Shown here piece by piece: positions 6,354 through 13,211 of a DNA stretch of 14,047 nucleotides; the first letter of the stretch is position 1; every line of letters starts with the position of its first letter. The stretch is taken from the NCBI GenBank assembly GCA_002387325.1, contig DGIN01000006.1:1-14047 (forward strand). The letters run 5' to 3'. A program made the position numbers and the translations under genes. The notes under the pieces are model-generated. The model had not been told where the DNA came from. It searched no databases and saw only the letters and a list, made by a program, of their open reading frames with translations. The stretch is from Bacteroidales bacterium UBA4621 (GTDB lineage Bacteria; Bacteroidota; Bacteroidia; Bacteroidales; Paludibacteraceae).

Positions 6354-7376
6354 TCAACCTTTCACTTCGTTCACCAACTCCTTTCCTTCAACAAAGTCCT
6401 TGACGTTCTGCAGCGTAGTCGTGGCGATATTGGTCAGTGCCTCGCGAGTGAAGAAGGCTTGGTGGGAGGTGAGCAGCACGTTGTTGAAACTGAGCAGGCG
6501 TGCCAACGTGTCGTCCTCAATGATATTGTCGGATATGTCCTCGTAGAAATAACCGCCTTCCTCTTCGTACACATCCAAAGCGGCACAACCGATATGGCGG
6601 CTTTTCAGTCCCTGTATAAGTTCCTCCGTATCAATCAGTCCGCCACGCCCTGTATTGACTATCATCACGCCTTGTTTCATTTTGGAAATCGCTTCGGCGT
6701 TAATCATATAGTGGTTTTCGGGTGTAAGGGGACAGTGGAGCGAGATAATGTCCGCCTCACGGAGTAGCGTATCAAAATCCACGTATTCCAGCCCGTATTT
6801 CCCGGCAAAAACGTGGTCAGGGTAGGGGTCGTAACCGAGAATGCGCATACCGAACCCTTGCAGCAACTCAATCAGCACTTTGGCAATCTTGCCCGTACCG
6901 ATTACACCGATGGTCTTGCCGTAGAGGTCGAATCCCATCAGACCTTGCAGCGAGAAATTTCCGTCGCGCGTACGGGTTACGGCGCGTGGAATGTGGCGGT
7001 TGACAGAAAGAATCAGTCCGAGCGTGAACTCCGCAATGGCGTGCGGCGAATAAGCGGGGACACGTACCACACGAATACCTGCCTGCCGTGCTGCGGATAA
7101 GTCCACGTTGTTGAAACCGGCACAGCGCAATGCAATCAGTTTTACGCCCAGACGTCCCATTTCTGCAATGATATCCGCTGTGAGCGGGTCGTTGACAAAG
7201 GCGCATACCGCAGTGGCTCCTTGTACGAGCATCACGTTATCCATCGTGGGGTGCGCCTTATAGTATTTGAGTTCAAACCCGAAACGGCTTTTGTCCTCTG
7301 CATCCAAACTGTCATTTACAGCGGAGAATGTCTCCTGGTCGTACTTTTTGGTACCGAAAAATGCTATTCTTGTCAT
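6354..7376 (-). CDS. ldhA: NAD-dependent D-lactate dehydrogenase
   Basis: This enzyme reduces pyruvate to D-lactate with NADH, recycling NAD+ during fermentation. The 340-residue protein belongs to the D-2-hydroxyacid dehydrogenase family. The nucleotide-binding loop is GTGKIA (160-165), and D183 in GYDPYP is the likely ribose-binding acid. The catalytic set is R244 in NTGRGG, an acidic residue in DVYEEE (268-273) and H305 in SHQAFFT. The EDISDNIIEDD stretch and the SHQAFFT ending follow Escherichia coli LdhA closely, so lactate dehydrogenase is favoured over phosphoglycerate or other hydroxyacid dehydrogenases. Its gene lies 76 bases downstream of the unknown helical gene and could be read from that transcript or from its own promoter; I found no consensus promoter in the gap. 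It is followed by the flavodoxin-like gene. Confidence 0.93.
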   Translation of the reverse strand: MTRIAFFGTKKYDQETFSAVNDSLDAEDKSRFGFELKYYKAHPTMDNVMLVQGATAVCAFVNDPLTADIIAEMGRLGVKLIALRCAGFNNVDLSAARQAGIRVVRVPAYSPHAIAEFTLGLILSVNRHIPRAVTRTRDGNFSLQGLMGFDLYGKTIGVIGTGKIAKVLIELLQGFGMRILGYDPYPDHVFAGKYGLEYVDFDTLLREADIISLHCPLTPENHYMINAEAISKMKQGVMIVNTGRGGLIDTEELIQGLKSRHIGCAALDVYEEEGGYFYEDISDNIIEDDTLARLLSFNNVLLTSHQAFFTREALTNIATTTLQNVKDFVEGKELVNEVKG

Positions 7377-7452
7377 AAGCGGGTATTTTTATGGTTCAAC
7401 AATCTGCGGGCTATCCCTCAGGGTAAGGTCTGGGAAACCACAGGGAAAGGTG

Positions 7453-8694
7453 CTATTTGTTAATGGTGAGCAGTTGGTCTTCCATCAGGTAAACCTGTTC
7501 GAGCGGAACACCGTGTTCGACCAACTGTTGGCGGTCTGGGCGGAAGAGGGCGAAGAAAGCCTTGGCAGACTTGCACATCATACGTGCCTGACGGTAGTTT
7601 TCATAAGCCATCAGACGATCACCTCGTATAAAACAGCAGTGGGCATAGTTGATGTAGTCTATCGGAGTCGGTTGTTCTTCCACCAGATGGGTGGCGAGCC
7701 ATTGCTCGGCTACCTCCAAGTCGTCCCACAGCAAGTCCATCTTGCCGATAGACAGGTAGGTCAGTTGTATGCGGCGTATGTTTTGCGGGTCTTCCCCCAC
7801 AATGATATTATAGACCCATGTGTCGGGAAGCATAGTAACCAAACCTGCCATATACTCCCTCTCGCTATCCGGCATCCAGGATTCAATAGATGCCAGTTTG
7901 CGTTTTGGGTCGTCGTTTTCGTCAATGCCCAGCACCTCTCTGAGTGTATCGGGCATATCATCGGCGTTGAGTTCGCCTTTCGCCATAAGGTCGCGGATGT
8001 TCACTTTGCTGGAGCGCACCAATGCACAGAGTGTATCCAAGGCAAGCGAAGAATCGGTATCAATAGCCGCTGCAAAAGCGTTTTCTATAGCGGGAAAATA
8101 GTCGATACGCACATCATAGTGTGCCAATAGCAAAATGACGCTGCCTAATGCCTGATTGGCAATCACTTGATTTTCAGCACCGATAGCCTCAATCAATAAC
8201 AGAATCGCTTCTTCGGAGAAACACTCGCGCAGGTTGGACGAGAGAGCGGCAATCGCCAAAAGAGCCTTTGCAGATTGTTCTGTGTCCTGCAATTGAGTGC
8301 GAATCCAATCGAAGTCCTCGGTCTGCATTTGCACGCACGATGAGAAATAGCGCATCACACTCTGCGGGTTGTTGCCGTTGAAACCGTGCATCTCGGGCGA
8401 CAGCCCGCGTTTGATACGCATCTCGGCATAAATATCGTCTTCGAGACGGTATGCTTCGCCTGTCATCTCGTCCAAAAGGCGGTCACGATTGACATCGTCC
8501 ATTGTGAGATAATAGTCGAACAGACTCTGATAATTCTGCTCCAACTGATCGATACGGTCGGCATAGACCACCAAACCCAACTCGGTTACCCACTGGCGCA
8601 AGATAACCAAACCGTGGTGCAGCATCCGTTCACCCAAGGCGCGTTCCAAAGTGTTCACCTGCGAGGACAAATCGTTTTTCTCTTTCTTTTCCAT
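7453..8694 (-). CDS. Helical protein of unknown function downstream of dapA
   Basis: I do not recognise this 413-residue protein. It has no signal peptide and no membrane segment, so it is probably cytoplasmic. It is rich in acidic and leucine residues and appears almost wholly helical. Residues 8-75 could form a coiled coil or helical bundle. The middle (about 125-260) reads like stacked helices with repeated LLLIEAIGAENQ- and ALGSVILLLAHYD-like hydrophobic runs, suggesting ARM/HEAT-type repeats. The C-terminal part (about 335-390) has a TPR-like helix pair around YINYAHCCFIRGDRLMAYENY. Such architecture suggests a scaffold or partner-binding protein, not an enzyme; this is inference. It starts only 3 bases after dapA and so is almost certainly cotranscribed with the ligA-DUF6913-dapA genes. 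Reading frame, ATG start and gene packing support it as real. Confidence 0.85.
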   Translation of the reverse strand: MEKKEKNDLSSQVNTLERALGERMLHHGLVILRQWVTELGLVVYADRIDQLEQNYQSLFDYYLTMDDVNRDRLLDEMTGEAYRLEDDIYAEMRIKRGLSPEMHGFNGNNPQSVMRYFSSCVQMQTEDFDWIRTQLQDTEQSAKALLAIAALSSNLRECFSEEAILLLIEAIGAENQVIANQALGSVILLLAHYDVRIDYFPAIENAFAAAIDTDSSLALDTLCALVRSSKVNIRDLMAKGELNADDMPDTLREVLGIDENDDPKRKLASIESWMPDSEREYMAGLVTMLPDTWVYNIIVGEDPQNIRRIQLTYLSIGKMDLLWDDLEVAEQWLATHLVEEQPTPIDYINYAHCCFIRGDRLMAYENYRQARMMCKSAKAFFALFRPDRQQLVEHGVPLEQVYLMEDQLLTINK

Positions 8695-8697
8695 ATA

Positions 8698-9603
8698 TCA
8701 GTCGGTTAGGGAACGCAATGCGCAGCGTATCTCGGTTTGTATTGCATCGGAATTGGATACCAACGGCAGACGGAGACAGTTGGAGATTATGCCCTGTTCT
8801 GCAAGCACTGTTTTTATGCCGGATGGGTTGCCTTCCGCAAACAGCAGGTGTACCATCTGCGCATAACGGGCTTGCAGGGCGGAGTCTTTGTCGTATATGA
8901 TTTTGCGAAAGACAGCGGGGAAAGCATTGCCTGCCACTGAAATTAGTCCGGACGCTCCCGCTTCCATCAGTTGGCAGGCGATACCGTCGTCGCCCGATAT
9001 GACCAAAAAATCGGACGGGGCTTGCCGCAACAGGTGCTCTATCTGGGGTACATTTCCGCTCGCCTCTTTAATACCACAAACCTTGTCAGGGCGGGCAGAA
9101 TGGATATGCAGAACCGTTTCGGGGGTGATATTCACGCCCGTGCGCCCGGGAACATTATATAGCAGTACAGGCACAGGCGATGCTTCTGCTATGGTGCAAA
9201 AATGCCGGTAGATACCCTCCTGCGAAGGCTTGTTGTAGTAGGGGCAAACTGACAGGATGGCAGTGAAATGCTCTGCCAGAACGGGGGCAAGACGGTGCAG
9301 TTCATCCACTACCCGTGCGGTGCAGTTGCCGCCCACACCCAATACCAACGGCAAACGTCCTGCTACCTTGTGAACAATAAATTCGCGCACGGCGGTCTTT
9401 TCATCATCGGTCAGTGTGGCAGCCTCGCCCGTGGTGCCGAGTACGACAATATAATCGGTGTCGCCTGATAATTGAATATCCAACAGACGGTCAAGTGCTT
9501 CATAATCAATGCTCAAATCGCTCTTAAAGGGCGTGATGAGTGCTGTGCCGAGACCATACAGGTCGGTCTGTGCGCGGTCGTATCTTTCGCGAATATCAGT
9601 CAT
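8698..9603 (-). CDS. dapA: 4-hydroxy-tetrahydrodipicolinate synthase
   Basis: DapA condenses pyruvate with aspartate semialdehyde, the committed step to diaminopimelate and lysine, feeding peptidoglycan and protein synthesis. The 301-residue (beta/alpha)8 aldolase shows all key parts: the GTTGE pyruvate-binding loop (56-60), CPYYNKPSQEG (120-130), Y149 and R154 in YNVPGRTG, and the Schiff-base lysine K179 in GIKEAS. The length is normal apart from about eight extra residues before the first strand compared with many relatives. The ATG at 9603 overlaps the 3' end of the DUF6913-like gene by 8 bases, and the helical gene follows after 3 bases, implying translational coupling. A later start within the first 15 residues is not excluded, but no better ATG is present. 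Confidence 0.97.
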   Translation of the reverse strand: MTDIRERYDRAQTDLYGLGTALITPFKSDLSIDYEALDRLLDIQLSGDTDYIVVLGTTGEAATLTDDEKTAVREFIVHKVAGRLPLVLGVGGNCTARVVDELHRLAPVLAEHFTAILSVCPYYNKPSQEGIYRHFCTIAEASPVPVLLYNVPGRTGVNITPETVLHIHSARPDKVCGIKEASGNVPQIEHLLRQAPSDFLVISGDDGIACQLMEAGASGLISVAGNAFPAVFRKIIYDKDSALQARYAQMVHLLFAEGNPSGIKTVLAEQGIISNCLRLPLVSNSDAIQTEIRCALRSLTD

Positions 9604-10111
9604 TGCTTCGTATGGTTTCTATGTAATGTACTATCTGTCGGAATACAAATTCCGTACCATCCTCATTGGTCTGAAGCAGCATATTGTGTATGCCGTCTTC
9701 GTTTTTCGGAAAAAGTTTCTTGCCTGCCTTGAAACGGGCATTGGTGCAGTATGCGAGATAGCGCATCTGCAATAGTGGGCGTTTGGTCAAATCGATAAGC
9801 AGGTCGGTCGGTTCGGCTAATTGGTTGAGTACGTCTTTGTGCGGACGCCCGAAAAGGGAAAAATCTTTGCGGCAGAAAACCAATCCTTGTCCTGTTCGTT
9901 CCGGTCCGTTGGCGTAGGTAATCAATCGTACGGTCTTGCCTATGTTTTCCAATTGTCTGCAGCAGTCCGCAAGGGCTAAAGCCTCCTCGTCATCCGGTGC
10001 GGCTTCTGCCAATATACATACGCTCCGCACTTTTCCCCAATTCGGAAACCCGCCTTGTGCTTGCGGGTGTTTGCGGATGTAGCGTTCAAAAAGTCTTTCT
10101 TTCAGGCTCAT
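9596..10111 (-). CDS. DUF6913-like conserved protein of unknown function
   Basis: This 171-residue protein resembles a small uncharacterised family of Bacteroidota, which I believe is DUF6913 (from memory, not searched). It begins with a basic helix (KERLFERYIRKHP), followed by an alternating alpha/beta pattern with strands VRSVCILAE, TVRLITYAN and TDLLIDLTK. The ending CTNARFKAGKK ... FRQIVHYIETI is typical of the family. It has no signal peptide, membrane segment or obvious catalytic motif. Its start overlaps the ligA stop by 4 bases and its end overlaps dapA by 8 bases, so it is translated with them. The conserved packing between ligA and dapA is the only functional hint; no activity is assigned. 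Confidence 0.88.
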   Translation of the reverse strand: MSLKERLFERYIRKHPQAQGGFPNWGKVRSVCILAEAAPDDEEALALADCCRQLENIGKTVRLITYANGPERTGQGLVFCRKDFSLFGRPHKDVLNQLAEPTDLLIDLTKRPLLQMRYLAYCTNARFKAGKKLFPKNEDGIHNMLLQTNEDGTEFVFRQIVHYIETIRSND

Positions 10112-12135
10112 ACATTCTCTCCTATCATTTGCAAAAACTCTTCCTCGTTTACCAACCTGATGCCGAGTGCCTCTGCTTTTTTCAGTTTTTCTGGACCCAT
10201 ATTTTCACCCGCCAGAATAAAGGCGGTCTTTTTGCTTACGCTGCCTGTGTTTTTGCCGCCGTAGGCTTCGATGAAGGCTTTGTATTCGTCTCGGCTATGA
10301 CGGGCAAATGTACCCGAAATAACGATAGATTGTCCTGCCAGTTTGTCCGAGGTCGGTGAGGTGTTTTCTTGGGACTCCATTTGCAGTCCGGCAGCCCGCA
10401 AACGGTCCACAATCTTTCTGTTGCGCTCGTCGGCAAAATAGGCGATGATGCTGTCGGCTATCTGGTCGCCGACATCCTCTACGGCAGTCAGTTGATCGTG
10501 CGTCGCCGACATCAGCAGGTCTATGCTCTGGAAACAGCGGGCAATTTTCTTTGCCGTCGTCTCGCCTACCATACGTATGCCGAGGGCAAACAGCACCCGC
10601 GCCCACGGCACCTGCTTCGATGCCTCTATGCCATTGAGGATATTCTGTGCCGACTTCTGTCCGAGACGTTCCTGTTGTGCCAAATCGTTGAGTGTCAGGT
10701 CGTATATGTCGGCTATATTGTGTAATAGCCCTTGGTCGTAGAGCAGAGCAATGGTCTCTTCGCCGAGACCGTCGATGTTCATCGCACGGCGCGAGACGAA
10801 ATGCTCTATTTTGCCTTTTATCTGCGGCGGGCAGGTCATATCGTTGGGGCAACGCCACGCCGCCTCGCCCTCCACACGCACCAGCGGTGTACCACATTCG
10901 GGGCAGAGGGTGGGGAAAGTACTGTTTTTCGCAAGCCCCTCCTCTGGAGGAGTGGGAGAGGTCTCTTTCCCCACAATCTTCGGGATAATCTCTCCCCCTT
11001 TCTCTACCCAAACCATATCGCCCTCGCGGATGCCGAGAGAGCGGATAAAATCCTCGTTGTGAAGCGTGGCACGCTGTACAACAGTACCCGACAGTTGCAC
11101 AGGCTCAAGGTTTGCCACAGGAGTTACTACCCCCGTGCGCCCCACCTGGTACGTAATCTTGTTGAGGCGTGTCAGTTGCCGCTCGGCTTGGAACTTGTAG
11201 GCGATTGCCCAGCGTGGGGTCTTGGCGGTATAGCCCAGTTCCTCCTGTTGTGCTATGCTGTTCACTTTCAGTACGATGCCATCGGTGGCTACCGGCAGGT
11301 TGCGCCGCTCGATGTCCCAATGGTTGATGTACTCCATCACCTCGTCAAGCGAGTGGCATACACGTATTGCATCGCTTATCTTGAATCCCCAGCGGCGTGC
11401 AATCTGCAAGCGGTCATAATGGGTGGTGGCGGGTAAGTCTTCGCCCAACATATAGTACAGGTAGGCATCCAATCCGCGTCGCGCCACCTCGCGCGGGTCT
11501 TGCAGTTTGAGCGTTCCCGAAGCCGCATTGCGCGGGTTGGCAAAGAGCGGCTCTTCCTGCGCCTCCCGCTCGGCGTTCAGCCGATCAAAGTTCTTCCACG
11601 GCAGCAGCACCTCACCCCGCATCTCAAAATGCGCCGGTATGTCTGCCCCCTCTACGTGCCACGGAATCGACCGTATGGTCTTGATGTTGTCAATCACGTT
11701 GTCGCCTTTCTGTCCGTCGCCGCGTGTAACGGCTTTGGTCAGTTGTCCGCGTTCGTACCAAAGGGAGATACTCAGCCCGTCGAATTTCAGTTCGCATACT
11801 ATCTCTGCGTTCGCGGGCAGTTTGCGTATCCAGTCCTCCACCTCCTCCCGTGAATAGGTGTTCGCCAGCGAGAGCATAGGGTATTGGTGTACCACCTGCT
11901 CGAAACCTTTCTTTCCGAGGTCGGAACCCACATGCTGCGTGGGCGACTTGGGATCGAACATATCGGGGTAGCGTGCCTCCAAGTCCTGCAACCGCCGCAT
12001 TTTTTGGTCAAACTCCTGGTCTGACATCGCGGGCTGGTTGAGAACGTAGTACTTGTAGTTCTGCTCCTCCAATTCCTTGCGCAGCGAGCGTATCTCTTCC
12101 CGCTCCGGTGCCTCTATTTCCGAAAACAAATCCAT
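10108..12135 (-). CDS. ligA: NAD-dependent DNA ligase
   Basis: LigA seals nicks in DNA during replication and repair, using NAD+ to adenylate its active-site lysine. The 675-residue protein has the usual order. First is an N-terminal Ia domain, then the adenylation domain with K117 in KFDG (117-120) and a late DGIVLKV strand (285-291). An OB fold follows (about 320-390), then a four-cysteine zinc finger (C411, C414, C429, C435), helix-hairpin-helix repeats (about 445-590) and a C-terminal BRCT domain (about 603-675). The unusual part is the linker between the OB fold and the zinc finger. Residues 392-406 (TSPTPPEEGLAKNST) are proline-rich and encoded by a G/C palindrome, unlike the normal linker. 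Active-site and zinc residues are intact, so it should be functional. It heads an overlapping run with the DUF6913-like gene and dapA. I see no clear consensus promoter upstream. Confidence 0.98.
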   Translation of the reverse strand: MDLFSEIEAPEREEIRSLRKELEEQNYKYYVLNQPAMSDQEFDQKMRRLQDLEARYPDMFDPKSPTQHVGSDLGKKGFEQVVHQYPMLSLANTYSREEVEDWIRKLPANAEIVCELKFDGLSISLWYERGQLTKAVTRGDGQKGDNVIDNIKTIRSIPWHVEGADIPAHFEMRGEVLLPWKNFDRLNAEREAQEEPLFANPRNAASGTLKLQDPREVARRGLDAYLYYMLGEDLPATTHYDRLQIARRWGFKISDAIRVCHSLDEVMEYINHWDIERRNLPVATDGIVLKVNSIAQQEELGYTAKTPRWAIAYKFQAERQLTRLNKITYQVGRTGVVTPVANLEPVQLSGTVVQRATLHNEDFIRSLGIREGDMVWVEKGGEIIPKIVGKETSPTPPEEGLAKNSTFPTLCPECGTPLVRVEGEAAWRCPNDMTCPPQIKGKIEHFVSRRAMNIDGLGEETIALLYDQGLLHNIADIYDLTLNDLAQQERLGQKSAQNILNGIEASKQVPWARVLFALGIRMVGETTAKKIARCFQSIDLLMSATHDQLTAVEDVGDQIADSIIAYFADERNRKIVDRLRAAGLQMESQENTSPTSDKLAGQSIVISGTFARHSRDEYKAFIEAYGGKNTGSVSKKTAFILAGENMGPEKLKKAEALGIRLVNEEEFLQMIGENV
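10918..10962. repeat. Repeat-like palindromic segment inside ligA
   Basis: The core inverted repeat is CTCCTC (10939-10944) with GAGGAG (10947-10952), extended outward by CCC and GGG past one mismatch (10936-10956). It lies in frame in ligA and encodes an odd proline/glutamate-rich linker between two conserved domains. Composition and layout resemble the palindrome at the end of cstA. Origin from a dispersed repeat that inserted in a tolerant linker is inference. Confidence 0.5.
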
Positions 12136-12254
12136 TTATTACTTATTCGATTTGGATTTATGTTAACAATTTATTTGTTTCTTTCTTTAATGTGGTGCGT
12201 ATAGCACCGCAAAGCAAGTTTTGCTTTATAAGTTTTCATTATTTCACACGAGTA
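12136..12254. other. Intergenic gap between the HNH gene and ligA
   Basis: This A+T-rich gap separates the HNH gene's stop from the ligA start, both on the - strand. It holds the twin hairpins at 12192-12227. I found no TTTG-N19-20-TAnnTTTG promoter for ligA; the nearest resemblance (TTGCTTTG on the - strand, 12227-12220 approximately) has one mismatch and no -33 partner. Confidence 0.6.
12192..12227. repeat. Two adjacent hairpins upstream of ligA
   Basis: Stem 1 pairs GTGGTGC (12192-12198) with GCACCGC (12204-12210), with one G-T pair, around GTATA. Stem 2 pairs AAAGCAA (12211-12217) with TTGCTTT (12221-12227) around GTT. They abut exactly. Located beyond the stop of the HNH gene, they might end its transcript, but no T-run follows on the - strand. 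They could instead be a dispersed repeat or a border mark of an inserted segment. Confidence 0.6.
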
Positions 12255-13019
12255 TTACTGTGCTTGCAAGAACTTTTGATAATGTAAATCTAAAAATTCC
12301 CGTTTGGGATAAAATCTATTAGGTAGCATTATCTTCTGCCCATTCAGGTTGTTCAAATACAATTTGAAATTCTGTTCTTCTATGTCACTCAACATCTTTT
12401 CAGAGATAACTATCTTAAAGTCCGGTGTTATTCCCAATAAGTGTTTATCGTATGCTTTGTGAAATAAGACATTGAGACATAATCCATTTTCTGGATTTGT
12501 TCTATTGGTATTATCTTCTGCCCAATCTACAATATGGCAGGACTCTAATAATTCTGGAGTATTGATACCAGAAATGCAACAGCGAGAATTGTAGGAACTT
12601 AATACGGCAGACCGAAAAAAAGATTGGTTTACCCGCTGCTTTACAATGGCTATACGTTCTTTTCCTTCTGGCAGATTGGTTGTATCTATATTGGCAACAT
12701 CCTCTACATTACGCTGTGAGAACTTGGCGATTAGGCATTCGCTTTCATACGCCAATTTATCGGGATTGGCATAGAATTCATCCCATACCTCTTGTTCTAT
12801 TTTTGCCCCATGTACCAATCCTGTTATCCCCTGTGCTTTTAGCATCGGATCCAATCGCCCTAAATTCCCGATCTTCATATTTAATGCACTTGGACTTCGT
12901 CTCAGGATTTTTGCATACTTTATGACAACAGGGTTCGTTTTGCTACTCTCCTTGAATGGAATCTTGCAATATACATTAAATGCAATTATGGTTTCGTCTC
13001 TTGTCCAATTCTTTTCCAT
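12255..13019 (-). CDS. HNH endonuclease with N-terminal DNA-binding-like domain
   Basis: This 254-residue protein is a predicted HNH-fold nuclease. The C-terminal half has the HNH_2-type pattern: CCISGI (147-152), SCHIVDW (160-166) with H162 as the likely general base, NPENGLCLNVLFHKAYDKHLL (175-195) with N178, H187 and D191. The N-terminal 60 residues (WTRDETIIAFNVYCKIPF, then SALNMKIGNLGRLDP) match a helical module often joined to such nucleases and thought to bind DNA; residues 73-100 form a linker. Proteins of this build are often annotated as putative restriction endonucleases. No methyltransferase or other defence gene is visible, so it would act alone or have another target control. 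Base composition is much more A+T-rich than its neighbours: in 12301-12360, 22 of 60 bases are G or C, against 39 of 60 in ligA at 11461-11520. This suggests horizontal transfer. Confidence 0.87.
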   Translation of the reverse strand: MEKNWTRDETIIAFNVYCKIPFKESSKTNPVVIKYAKILRRSPSALNMKIGNLGRLDPMLKAQGITGLVHGAKIEQEVWDEFYANPDKLAYESECLIAKFSQRNVEDVANIDTTNLPEGKERIAIVKQRVNQSFFRSAVLSSYNSRCCISGINTPELLESCHIVDWAEDNTNRTNPENGLCLNVLFHKAYDKHLLGITPDFKIVISEKMLSDIEEQNFKLYLNNLNGQKIMLPNRFYPKREFLDLHYQKFLQAQ

Positions 13020-13211
13020 AGAGTAGTAATTTTTAGTTTATAGTTTTCGTTTTCTGCTGTCTTATTTCTCCATTTTCTTGCTGATTTGCGGCATAGGGAT
13101 TTCTTGTTTCGAACTCACATTATGTTGTTATCTGTTGTTTAATAGTTGTTGTAAGTTGTTGACCTACAAAGTCTTTCGTTATATAGAACTCACGTCATGT
13201 TGGTTAGAAAA
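13020..13211. other. Intergenic region with a GAACTCAC direct repeat
   Basis: This A+T-rich gap lies upstream of the HNH gene and downstream of the secreted nuclease, both on the - strand. GAACTCACATTATGTTG (13111-13127) recurs as GAACTCACGTCATGTTG (13186-13202) with two mismatches, 75 bases apart. I see neither a consensus promoter for the HNH gene nor a terminator with a T-run for the nuclease gene. Confidence 0.6.
13111..13202. repeat. Imperfect direct repeat pair near the HNH gene
   Basis: Two 17-base copies (13111-13127 and 13186-13202) match at 15 positions. They lie on the far side of the HNH gene from the ligA-proximal hairpins. They may be dispersed repeats that mark this spot as a site of past rearrangement; no transposase is present. 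Confidence 0.55.

Noticed and set aside
7377..7452. CCCTCAGGG palindrome and other short pairings between ldhA and the helical gene
   Set aside because: The palindrome is only 9 bases long, no T-run follows, and no promoter consensus is present, so neither a terminator nor an operator is supported.
7267..8130. A 287-residue open frame on the + strand across the ldhA/helical gene junction
   Set aside because: It is antisense to two genes, one well identified, and reads as low-quality mixed sequence without motifs.
10732..11436. Open frames of 234 and 238 residues overlapping ligA on other frames
   Set aside because: LigA is certain in this region, with its zinc finger and adenylation motifs; the other frames are arginine-rich shadows.
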